From Paralithodes platypus (Eukaryota; Arthropoda; Malacostraca; Decapoda; Lithodidae): a DNA stretch of 64,000 nt. The notes under the pieces are model-generated. The model did not search any database and was not told where the DNA came from. It worked only from the letters and a program-made list of their open reading frames with translations. The stretch spans positions 26,095,876 to 26,159,875 of the forward strand of contig CM064517.1 of NCBI GenBank assembly GCA_032716605.1, given 5' to 3'. The position numbers and the translations under genes are program-made. Position 1 is the first letter of the stretch. The number at the start of each line of letters is the position of its first letter. Below, piece after piece: positions 41,301 to 54,456 of this stretch.

Positions 41301-42878
41301 TCCCTTTTCAGCGATACACCAACATCCACTGCTCTTGATAGTATTTCTTTCATGACTCCATCCATATATACAGTAAACAACCACGGGGACATCACACACC
41401 CCTCTTTCAAACCAACGTTCAGGTAAAAGAACTCGCTCTGCTCACTCTCCACACGTACTGCCGCCTTTGCACCCCCATACATGCTCTTCAATGCTTTCAG
41501 CAACTTGCCATTTACTCCGTATATTCTAAGTACTTTCCACAAACCTTCTCTATCCACTCTGTCATAGGCCTTCTCCAAGTCCATAAAGGCAACATAAACC
41601 TTTTGTTTCTTCTCCAGATATTTCTCCACAACACAATTCAGGGTAAAAATCTGATCTACGCATCCTCTTCCCTTCCTAAAACCTCCCTGCTCGTCGCCTA
41701 TCCATTTCTCCGTTCTCACTCTCACTCTCTCAATCACTACCCTACTGTATACCTTCCCTACTACGCTTAGAAGACATATTCCTCGGTGGTTACCACACAC
41801 TCCTCTTTCCCCTTTGCCCTTATATAGGGGGACTATTATGCCAGTCTTCCAGTCATCGGGTGCACTCCCCTTCTCCCATGCTAGTTTTCACATTTTCCAT
41901 ACCCATTCGATCACTCTCTCACCACCATACCTCAACATTTCCCCACACACTCCATCTGTTCCTGGTGCTTTCCCCAACTTCACTCTTTTCATGCCTTCCC
42001 ACACTTCTGACCTCCTGATCCCCACCACTTCTCTTCTTCTCCCTCCCATACCATATCCAGCTATGTTTGCTGGCTCTTCATTCCTTACATTTAGCAACTC
42101 ATTGAAGTACTCCCTCCATCTTTCGACTCTCTTGCTTCTCGGCTAGCATTCTCCCATTCTTATCTTTCACACCCTTACTGTTTCCCTTGCTACCTTCCCT
42201 AACTTTCTTGACTTCTTTCCAGAACAGTTTCTTACTCTCCCTCCATTTTACACTCAGATTCCTTCCAAATTCCTCATCTACTCTTCTCTTACTTTCCTTC
42301 ACTACTCTCTTCACCACCCTCTAACTCTCCACGTACCTCGCTCGTTTCTGTCTCTCTAAATCTTCATTCCCTCTACTACCCAACCACTCTCTATATGCTT
42401 TTTTATAACACTAAAAAAACATGAAAACTACAATTACAAAAATAGAAATATAGCCTACAAAAACATTTGCGATCTAAACTTAATAATGTATTGACCTATT
42501 ATTTTTAGTAATTTGACGTTTTCTACACCATCTCCACTGCCTCATTGCCAAAGTTCTCACTCTCAAGGCGGGCAGTGAACATGAGCTCACCTTTTCTTTA
42601 AATTGTCTTTCCTGTAAAAAAACAAATACTTTGAAGTTAATGAGTACATTTGGTAAATAGCCAGACTGTGATTACTGTCCTGTACAGTAATAGATATAAG
42701 TAGCCTATGATATATTCTTCACTTGATTAAACATTAGACACGGATATCATAACATTTAGTATTAAATTACAATTTTTTTATTGAATTTAGTCCAACATGT
42801 ATAAACCATTCTCTCAAGTTAACATATTGTTTATTAAAGTTTATATATAGCTTTTATATATATATATATATATATACA

Positions 42879-42948
<70 letters not shown>

Positions 42949-45900
42949 GTATACATATATACCGGTATATATATTATTTTTTTTCTGTACAGTACTGTAT
43001 TGTTTTCTTAATAACAATGAATCTGTATTTTCTTTAACAGCCATAGTTAGTTTCAACAAAACTGTGGAAGAGAGCGACAATGCACAAGGGATCATCATTG
43101 GATTGCTTCTTGCATCAAATGAATGCAATGAGATTCTTAAGCTTTTGATGGTTGAGAAGAGAACCTCTTCTGAAGTAGCCGCAATATTTTCAACTCTAGG
43201 CCACATCTTGATCAAGTAAGTGTATGGTAGTGTGATACAGTAGTGTAGTACAGTACTAGTTGCTGTGTATGTAGGACTTATATAAGGGGAGATAGTTGGC
43301 TTTTATGGATACCCTTCTTCTTCATGCTTAGCCCTATTAGTTTTCAGTTTTTAAGACATTGGGCCATTAGTTTGGCAATTTTTAAGACCTTTTGCCCCCT
43401 AACATTTTCAATATTAAGACTTTTCTATCATTTAGGTGTCAATTTTTTCATGGCGAGCGATAGCGTGCCTGTACTTTAGGAGGAACCAGCCGGGGCATTT
43501 TTCTACCATATACTGGTATATACTGTATATATATTCTTGGCTTGTTCTTTCAAGTGTGAAGGAAACTAAAAATATAATATATAAATGAAAAAATAAAAAA
43601 TAAATGGACCATCTTCCCTTAATAGTAAGGTGCTGAGCAAAATAATTAGAAATATTGTTATTAAATGCTTCTAAAAGAACTGGAGCCTTTAAGATATAAA
43701 GACTGAATTATTTAATACTACAGTAGTATTATATTAAAGTGGTTGAAATACTAGCAATTTTTGTGATAACCAATATGATTTTGTTTTTTATTATGTTATG
43801 TGTGCGATTAGTTTACTTGGGAACCAGATTAACTTGCTCATGTAGTAATGTACACCCTATGTGGTGGATTGTGTTCTTTTATTTCATAAATTTCATTTTA
43901 GTAAGCGTTGTTTCCACATAGCGATTTTGATTAGTTAATTTGACTTTATATTGTCTTTGTCCCAGTTTTGGTTGGTTAGTTTGCAAGTTTTACATTTTAA
44001 ATTATAGCAGGTATGATACAGTCGTGAACAGGAATAATATTATTTTATTTTTATTATCATGTTTGAATTGATACACTGACAAAGTATAGTGCACTAAAAT
44101 GTTTTTTAGCCATATCAAATAAATCATTGGGTTTCATTGTTTCAGTTCATCGTCTCAAGTTTTTGGTGTTCGTATTTCCTATCCTTGACTGTTGATACAA
44201 AAAATCCAACTCTCAATCATATCCTATCCTTCTCCCGTCCTTTCCTCCACATCATGCTGCCTAAAGTCTGTGTGCGAGTTAAACCATTACTTTGTCTCTT
44301 GAATGAATAACAGTACAGTAAATGTTTGTATAGTTTATCACATGCCATGGCATACCCGGTACTGTACATGCTAACTTTAACTAACCTAGCATGACCAGAT
44401 CAAACCAAACCTTAACTAATTTATCATTTGTTTGATTTTGTTCAACTGTTGGTAATTTGTATCTAAGCAACTGATTTCTTCATACTTTACTTAATGGAAA
44501 TACTGTATATGAAACTGCTATGTCTGTACAGCATGAAAACAGTGAAAACCCCATGCTTCTATGTTGCTTATTTCTCTGTTTATCATGGCTTGAACGGCAA
44601 CAAGAAACTGGCAGAGTCCATAACCAGTTACTTATAGAAAATTAATGAACTTTTATGTGACGGCAACAAGAAAGTAAATTCTTGAGCGTGCACGCATATA
44701 CGTACCGGTATATGTGTGGGACTGAAAATCGATCAATACTTGTCTGTCTATGATAATAATATTAATAATCAGTGTGTGTGTATGTTGATCATGGCTCAGA
44801 AGAGGGCTATAGTCAGCCTCTTTCTCACCGACTCGCTTAGTAAACTACAATTAGGTAGTCACTGTCTCCCAGCCGCAAAGGATTCATATGTAAATCACAT
44901 GATAGGGAGGGGGGGGGGGTAAGGAGAGACTTGGGGAAGTGAAGGAGGGGATGGGAATGGAGCTTAATTCATGTAAGGCTAATAGGGCCAAGATTGCACA
45001 ATGGACAATTTTATTACTTGTCGTGAAACATGCTGGCGCTTTATGGCAACACCCAGGATGCTGTCTATTAACCCTATTGACACCATATGGCATCACCCAG
45101 GGTCACCGGGATAAAGCCAAGTTTTCATAATTAAGAACATAGTTTGCTACAACATGTCATAATAGCTGAATAATCAAGATGTAGACATGGCAATTAACTG
45201 TCAGCTGGAAAAGTACAGGCTAGAGTATTGTGGGGTGTGTTTTGGTTGTGGCTGTTTTGACTTGCTTCGTCCGTATTACAGTATAGCGGGTGAGCTGAAG
45301 GAGTTTAGTGGTGTAGGACTGCACATCACCCGCCAGCTGCTACACAACCATGAGGACCAGATCTACAAGTTCCTCCAGCCAGCAAACACCAACAAGAACA
45401 CAAAAGCCGTTCTGCGATGCATTACAGGTCAGCGGCAGTCCTCGTATTACTTGTCCTTTATATATTTTATAGTGTATTTCAGATCTTCAATTCTTATGTA
45501 ATTTTTCAGTTCTGTAAGCTTGTAATTTCTGCAAAGCAAAGTGTCATCTTATCGTTTATTAAAATATAATAATAAATAGATAAATATATAGATATAATGA
45601 AGTCCGAGAAAGCCGCTAGGAGCTCCGGCATTGTCACTGAGATGGTAAAAGCAGCTGGAGATTTTGGTGTAAAACTGGTCACAGAGCTGATTAATGCTAT
45701 CATAAAGGAAGACAAAATTCCCGATGCATGGCAGAAAAGTGTATATATACAAAGGCAAGGGTGACTCCTTAGACAAGGGAAATTATAGAGAGTTAATATA
45801 TACAAAGGCAAGGGTGACTCCTTAGACAAGGAAAACTATAGGGGTTTGAAAATGCTCGACCAAGTCATGAAAGTCAGCGAAAGGGTCTTTGAATGCATGA

Positions 45901-48900
45901 TTAGGAAAAGTGTTACCATCAGCGACATGCAGTGTGGATTTACAGTATGCCGGGACGTGGCACAACTGATGCTATCTTCATTCTTAGGCAACTGCAAAAG
46001 AGGTTCTTAGAGAAAAACAAGGTGTTGTGGTTAGTTTTTGTAGATCTGAAGGCCTTTGACCGGGTTCCAAGGGAAGTAATGCAGTGGGCTATGAGAAAGC
46101 TTGGAGTAGAGGAATGGTTGGTGCGTGTGATAATGAGAATGTATGAGGGGTCACGGGCCAACAGTTAGAGTGAATGGGGATTTAAGCGAAGAGTTCCTAG
46201 TAAATTAAAATGTATAACTTGCAAATTAAACAAACCAAAACTGGGACGATACAAGATAAAGGTGGAATAACTTATCAAAATCGCTATGTGGAAATAACTC
46301 TTCTATCTATCTATCTATCTATATGCTCGGGCCCAATCTCCACTTTTCCTATTTTTTATTTTCCTCTATTTCATTTTTTGTTTTTTTTGTTTTTTTGTCT
46401 TGGGGGTGGCCGACTCAAGACAGAGCAAGAACAGGAAAACACAAAACAACGAACAAACACAGACAAAACACAAAATTCACACACATCTAGGTCACCCAGG
46501 AGAATACCCAGAGACCAGGGTCACCAAGGTCGCTCCAGCACTCCCCCGACCACCCGGAGAGGCACCGATCTCGGCAGGCAGACATGCAGCGGAGCCAAAG
46601 CCACAAGCCCGCCCACCACACTTCCAGGCGCACCCTTCATATTAATCATCTCCCCGGGCCAGGCGCCTGATGGACTATTATCTAGTCCAACTTGCGCCCG
46701 ACCCCTTCCCCCAAATGACCACGTGTTCACTCAACTATTCACAAGCATTCTCCATTCATTCCTGTTTATTACCACTTCCTTTGCCTGATCTATAGTCATT
46801 CCTCTATCATCCAAAGCTTGTCTTACACAGTCTCTCCATCTCAATGGGGGTCTTCCTGCCCTTCTATCTGACTCATATATTCTCTTTGTAAGCCTTTCAT
46901 CTCGCTTTCGTTCAACATGACCATACCAGCTCAGCACCCTTCTGTCCACTCTGGCTGACAAATGTTCCTGCTGCCCCACTCTCCTACGTATCTTTTCATT
47001 CCTCAATCCGTCTCTACGGGTAACTCCACACATACTCCTCAAGCTTACTAAAAAAAAAAGGAAAACTGGGGAAGGTGACAAGAGTACAGTAGGGTCCCGC
47101 ATAAAACGAGTCTCGATTAAAACGACCGACCTAAAATATTAATATTTAATTTTCGATCAGAACGAATGTGATCACATAAAACGAGTCCGCCGCCAAAGTG
47201 GGGCAAATCCGAAGAGTTTTCATATAGAGCGCCGAAATATCGTACAAAACGTACAAAATATCGTACGCTTTCATATAGAACGCCGAAATATCGTACGCTC
47301 CTGACGGAAATTTACGCTTCCAGTGAACATTGACGATATTGGGCCACCAAAATGCTGTGTTCACATAAAACGAAATCGCATAAAACGCCCTCATTTATCG
47401 ACCATTAAAACGTTTTATGTGAGACCCTACTGTATATACATATACTGTACATACAAAATAAACAATTTGAAATAAAAAAACACAATCCACCACATAGGGT
47501 GTACATTACTACATGAGCAAGTTAATCTGTTTCCCAAGCAAACTAATCACACACATAACAACAGCGTTGTTTCCACATAGCTATTTTGATTATTTTTTTT
47601 TTCTTTTCACTGTGTTCGTCCAAGTTTTGGTTTGTTTATTTTGCAAGTTTTACATTATAATAGTCTGAAATATGTGGTAATCCATGTCAAATCCTTTGAC
47701 TTTTTCAGGAAAGGTGTCTAATTGTTTGAAAAATATGGGAAGCTGTTTCAAACCCCTTCACTTTTTTCAGGAATGGTTCTTCTTGGTGGAGTGGCAGCGA
47801 TCGAGGTGCTGGAGAACCTGAAATGGAGTGAAATCAACCTCTCGCTCCTCGTCAGCCGCCAGAGCTTGAGAGATGTGTGGGATGTTCGAGCTTGGTGTAT
47901 GTACCTCATGATGGCCTTCCTCAACTCTATGGAGACTCCTTTTGTCATCCGGCAGTTCGTGCAGAAGAAAGGTTTGTGAAGTAAATGGGTTTTCAAATTC
48001 AGTTTACATTTTTAGTAGTAGGTAAATTGATTCTGTCTCTTTTTTAGGTAGATTGTATTTAACTATAAAAAAGACACTCAGTTTACCTACCCACGGCTTT
48101 CTTGGTCTACCTCTCCTTGCGAGGTCTGGGGCCGGGGGAGTGCTGGAGGCCCTTGGTGTTCTTTGGTCTCTGGGTCTTCTCCTGGGTGACTTAGATGTGT
48201 ATGAACATGTATTTTGTTTTTTATGTTGTGTTGTGTTGTCACTGTTTGGGTTCTGTCTCGAGTCGGCCACCCCTAGCTATGGAGAGTGTGCTTGAGTATA
48301 TACATACATACTGTCCATACATTTGTAAACGGATTATGATGAGTGCATTACATTCTCCAAAAGAATGGTATGTGAATTGAAAGGTTATTCATATTCAGTT
48401 TCAATAAGAAGTAATATATTGAGAGGTTTTAGTTGAACTTGAAATTATGAATTTAGTTATGGATAGTGGTAGGCCTATAGCCTTATAAGCATTTTTGCCT
48501 GGTATAGTCTTTTAATGCACATTGGAAGTGAGGAAAGAGGGTTATAGGAAGGCCAATAATCAGGTTGAAAGATAAGTAAATGAAGCTTTGAATTCGAGGG
48601 TAATGGCCACTTGACCTATAAACGGCGATGTTACTCTTATTATTTTTTATTGGGCGACAGCGACCTTCATTCTAAGGGTGTGATGTGTCTTATATTGACT
48701 GGGAGACTAAAGACTAGAACCGAATGGAGTGGCTTCGGTCACCCAGGCTTTATTGGGGACGGCAGGGAGGGTTCTGTGGGGGCGCTCGGATGTGGCCTTG
48801 ACCGTGCTCGGAGCCTTGGGGCTGTTCGGCCAGGCAGCTTGGGGAACAACAACAACAACAACAACAACCGAGTACACAGTCACAGTATATACCATAAGGT

Positions 48901-51900
48901 TTTATTTATAAGTTACAACCAAGTGCAAATATAACATAAATGAAGTTACATATACAAAGAACAATATTACCGTTTGAGGTTGTTGTTGTTGTTCTCCATG
49001 CTCCATGTTTAGGTATAAAGAGTATTAGCGAGGTGATGCGTACAAGTAGACTGGGATGGTATGGACATGTGGAGAGAATGGATGAACAAAATTGGGTGAC
49101 AAAATGCAGGTCTGTGATTGTGGAGGGAGCTGCACCAAGGGGTGGACCGAGGAAGACCTGGGATCGGACTATACGCGCCGATCTCAAATCCAAGAACTTG
49201 ACAAGTGAAGCAGCCCTTAACAGGGTTGCCTGGAACGCCGCCATTAGGACAAGAGACTGAAACTGCACTTATGTGTGGAACACTCAGTCTTAAAATGTTA
49301 TGTATGTATGTATGTATGCTGCCTGGCCGAACAGCTCCAGCAGGTTTGAGGTTAAGCATTTATATACAAAATACAGATTACCTTTGTACCTGGTCTACCT
49401 CTCCTTGCGACTCCCTGCACGTTCATAGACTTGCTTTTCTTAACCCAGTTGTTCTCATCCATCTATATAAATAACAAATAATAATGATATTAATAATCAG
49501 GTGTTTTGTTTCTCGAAAGTGCCATTTTTTTTTTTCCCTATGTGATTGAGGGAGGCAAAAGGCAGAACTGCCTATAGCGAGTGCCTCCCCCATAGTTGAA
49601 AGAGTGACAGGGCCAAGCTCAAGTGATGTTCGAGCCAAAATGCCCTGGACACACGGAGTTTGAAGCAATTTAAGTCATAGGAAGAGGGAAAGACTGATTC
49701 TGGGAGAGAGTTCCAGAGCTCCGCTGTTGAGTAGAAGACATTTTGAGAGTAACGTTTCACTCTTGGGTTGGAGAGTTGCACAGAGTAGGGGTGGAATTGA
49801 GTTGCAAGACAGGTACCACGTGCCCTACGTAAAGGAGGTGGTATACACTGAGGAACACTGATTATTATAGTAGCGATAGAATAGCGAGAGAGCTGCAACA
49901 TTGCGGCGGACAGAGAGAGATTGCAGAGAGTTAGTGAGTGGATGGGAGTTAATGATATGAAAGGCCTTCCTTTCAACTTTATCTAGGAGAGCGGTGTGAG
50001 AGTACCCTCCCCACACACGTGAACAATACTCAATACAAGGGCGCACTATGCCCATGTACAGAGCAAGAAACTGTGCAGGGGAAAAGAACCCCCTAAGGCG
50101 GTTGAGCACACCCAGTTTCTGGGAGGCTGCCTTAGCAAGACTGGTAATATGGTCCTTCCAACTGAGAGCAGAAGAAAAAGAGACACCAAGAATATTGAGA
50201 GAAGATGAAGGATTGATTTTTGTATTGTTGAAGAATAAAGGATAGTCCGCTGGGAGATCCTGACGGGTAGATAGATGGAGAAATTGGGTTTTGGAAGCAT
50301 TAAAGGTAACAAGGTTTTCTCTGCCCCAATTGGAGATAGTATTTAGATCAGAATTTAAGAGTTCTATGGCTTCATTACATTTGTCATTGAGGGATTGCTG
50401 GCTGGGGCGTTCTGAAAAATCTAATGGAGTAGTGTAAGGTTGAGTCGTCTGCGTATGAATGGATGGGAATTGAGGTACAGTTGAGATCATTTATAAAAAT
50501 TAGAAAGAGAATAGGAGATAGGACAGAGCCCTGAGGAACACCAGAGTTTATAGGGTGAGGAAGTGAACAATGGCCGTCCACAACCGCGGCTATGGAACGG
50601 CCGGAAAGGAAATTAGAGACAAAGGCACAGATGGAGGGATAGAAACCGAAGGAGGGTAGTTTAGAAATTAAAGATTTGTGCCAGACTCTATCGAAGGCTT
50701 TCGATATGTCTAGTGCAATAGAAAAAGTCTCACCGAATTCCCGAAAGGAGGATGACCAAGAGTTAGTAAGATATGAAAGAAGATCACCAGTAGAGCGACC
50801 CTTAAGGAAGCCATACTGGCGATCTGAGAGAAGATTATGAGAAGAGAAATGCTTAAGAAATTTGGAAGCAAGAATAGTTTCAAAAACTTTAGAAAGACAA
50901 GAGATGAGAGCAATTGGACGATAGTTGGAGGTTTGAGAGCGGTCACCCTTCTTTGGGACAGGTTGAATGTGAGCAAATTTCCAGCATGAAGGGAAGACGT
51001 TAGAGGATAGACATAGACGAAAGAGGTTGCCTAGGCAGGGAGTTAGCACGGAAGCACAGTTTTTGAGAACAATAGGAGGAACACCGTCCGGACCGTACGC
51101 CTTATTAGTATTAAGCCCAGAGAGGGTAGAAAGTACATCTTTAGAAGAGATTAGGATATTAGGCATAAGTAAGAGAGAGGAGGGTGGAGAGGGAGGAATA
51201 GCACCGGAATCATCCAAGGTTGAGTTTCTAGCAAAAGTTTGAGCGAAGAGTTTAGCTTTGTCAGTGAAGAAGTTCTTCCCAGGGACTTAATTACACAAGA
51301 TCAACAACTTAACTGACATGCGTCCTAAGCTTAGTAGACCTAAATTTAACAACAACAATATTCGCAGCGTAAATATTAGCCAAACCGAGAAAACTATATA
51401 CAGTTGGCATGCATTAAAAAGTACAATTTATGTAACACAAAATTTAAAATATTGTATGTATATACTGTACTCGGGCACATACCCCATATCTGGGGGTGGC
51501 TGACTCGAGATAGAGCACGAACAGGAACAACAGAAAAAAATAATAATAATAATTATAATAATAATAATAATAATAATATTAAAATAAAGAATTCACACAT
51601 CTAGGTCGCCCAGGAAAACACAAAATATAAAAGAATATCATGAAAACACAAGAGCCTTAATAGTCTATCTATATATCTATCTATTGCCTGACGCCTTTGA
51701 TCCCCGAAGGGGTGGCCACGAACGAACCGCCCCCATGCACCTCTGTCCTCACTTTAACCGGCAGCCAGTGCAACTCTATTAGATTTAGTGTAATGGGGAT
51801 TCTTTGTGGAATAAGATATATAAAACTTGACAACTTGACTGAAATACATGCTGAACACGGCAAACAAAACATTACCTAAAGTCTCAACACAAAGAATATT

Positions 51901-53837
51901 GAAATAGAATATTAATATGTGAATTTTTTTTTTTTTTTTTAGCTCAAAAATAATCTATATCTACTCCGGCCCATACCCCATTATTTTATTATATACTGTA
52001 TACATTATATATCTATCTATCTATCTATCTATCTATTGCCTGATGCCGTGATCCCCGAAGGGGTGGCCACGAACGAACCGCACCGCCCCCATGCACCTCT
52101 GTCCCCAGTCAGTCGACGCCCCTCCCCCCAACCAGCCAGCACCGCCTTCGTTCATGTACTTCCTCACTCCATCCTTCCACCTCTCATTCGGTCTACCTCT
52201 CCCTCTCTGTCCCTCCACCTCGCTCTCGTACACCCTCTTAGTCATTCTCTCGCTTTCCATACGTTCCATATGGCCGAACCATCTCAAGTTGTTCCTTTTC
52301 ACACTTTCCAGCCCATCTACCTCCACACCACACCTCCTTCTTACTTCCTCATTAGTCTGTCTATCCCTCCATGTAACTCCGCACACACTCCTTAAGTAAT
52401 TCATTTCCACTGCTCTCACTCTTGGTCTGAGTCTCTCAACCAACTTCCATGCTTCTCATTCGTAAGTCAGTGTCGGGACTACCACACTGTCATGCAAGGA
52501 CTTCTTCACTTCCATACTGACCACCCTATTTCTTGTTCCTACAACCCTCTTCCCTTGTTGTACCCTCTCCCGCACTTCTTCATCCATAGTCCCATCTTTA
52601 CTCAACACACTGCCCAGATACTTAAAAGAGTTGACGATCTCCAAAGCCTGACCGTTCAGCTTCACCTCACACTCTGTGACTTCACCCCTTTCGAAGACCA
52701 TAACCTTGCTCTTCCCCGCATTTACCTTCAAATTCTGTTTTTCGCACACTGTTCCAAACTCATTTACCAGACCCTGCAACTCCCATTCATTATCACTCAT
52801 CAGAACTGTATCATCCGCAAACAGCAGTATAGGTAGCTTCCACTCAATTCCCTCCCTTTTCAGCGATACACCAACATCCACTGCTCTTGATAGTATTTCT
52901 TTCATGACTCCATCCATATATACAGTTAACAACCACGGGGACATCACACACCCCTCTTTCAAACCAACGTTCAGGTCAAAGAACTCGCTCTGCTCACTTT
53001 ATACGAATTTCAAGAAGTCCCAAAGTCCCCTTTTTGAGGCATTAGTCCACTCAAATGACACATATGGAGCACACACATATCATATGTTCATGAATTCACT
53101 TTAAAAGTTTACCATTGTCATTGTAGCCTATTACCTACTTCAAAACATTCAGATTAATGGTCAAAGGAAGCTACTGATATAAACGTAAACACCACATCGT
53201 CTGCTAGAGAGTTTGTTTTGCTCTTAAACGCATCCTTGGGACGCTCCGATGCGATACTGGCTTGCACCGCATTTTCTGCAAGCGCATTCAGTCTTGAGCT
53301 TGAAAACGCACCTTTGGACGTTCCGATACGCTACTATTTATAGTTCAGTGATCGGAGCGTCCCAAGGGTGCTTTCAAGACAACAAGACAAGGGTGCTTTC
53401 AATACAATATAATATAACAGAGCACGTCACAAAAGGAAAATTACAAGAACCTCTCAGGGAAGTGCCGTTGTTAAGGCAGTACTTCCCGAACCACATCTGA
53501 TCTGATCTAAGAGCAAGACAAACTCGCTAGTAGACGATGCGGTGGTGTTTACGTTTATATCAGCAGATTCCTTTGACCATTAATCTGAATGTTTTGAAGT
53601 AGGTAATAGACTACAATAACAATGGTAAACTTTTGAAGTGATTTCATGAACATATGATATCCTATGTGTGCACCATTGTGTCATTTGGGTGGCCTAATGC
53701 CTCAATGTTTTCATCAGGCCATTAATACACAGGTTCATAGGGGTAAAGTCCGATTATCCGAAAAATCCACTAATCCGAACGAGGGCCGGTCCGCTGCCCT
53801 TCGGATTAACGGAAGTTTACTGTATATATATATACTG

Positions 53838-53903
<66 letters not shown>

Positions 53904-54395
53904 GGTATATATATACCGGTATATATATATACAGTATATATATAAGTAATCAGTTGGCGTAGGGATCAGGCGACCACACCGCCCGCCACTTTGGTGGTGC
54001 AATCAGCTTCTGGAACAGTGGACCACTGGTTCCATCTTCAGAAAATTACTGTGCTTGGTATGCTTCCAGCCAGGGCCCCACTTGAGTAAATATAATAGCT
54101 AAACATTGGTGGAACTGCCATCCGGGTGAGGGACTGCTCTGGGCCTGCTCCTTCAGTGTTAATGGTCATACTCCACTTAGTGGAAATGGCACTGTGGGTG
54201 GGTCAGTTGGGGCATGTCTAGAAGCCTGAAGGCTGTTTCTGCCATAGCCATCTCATTTGGGGCTTCCTATGGGGGGCGTCGGATTTGATAATGATTATAC
54301 AGTATATATATATTGGCCACCCCTTCGGGGATCACGGCGTCAGGCAATATATATATATATATATATAAATATATATAAATATATATATATACAGC

Positions 54396-54456
<61 letters not shown>

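Noticed and set aside
42841..43215. 124-codon minus-strand frame with YIYIYIYI repeats
   Set aside because: Translation of a (TA)n microsatellite plus antisense of URB1 exon 2. The same applies to 53664-54002 and 54257-54454.
45272..45292. Alternative acceptor TATAG for URB1 exon 3
   Set aside because: It would join to a TGA within two codons; the acceptor at 45281 keeps the frame and the homology.
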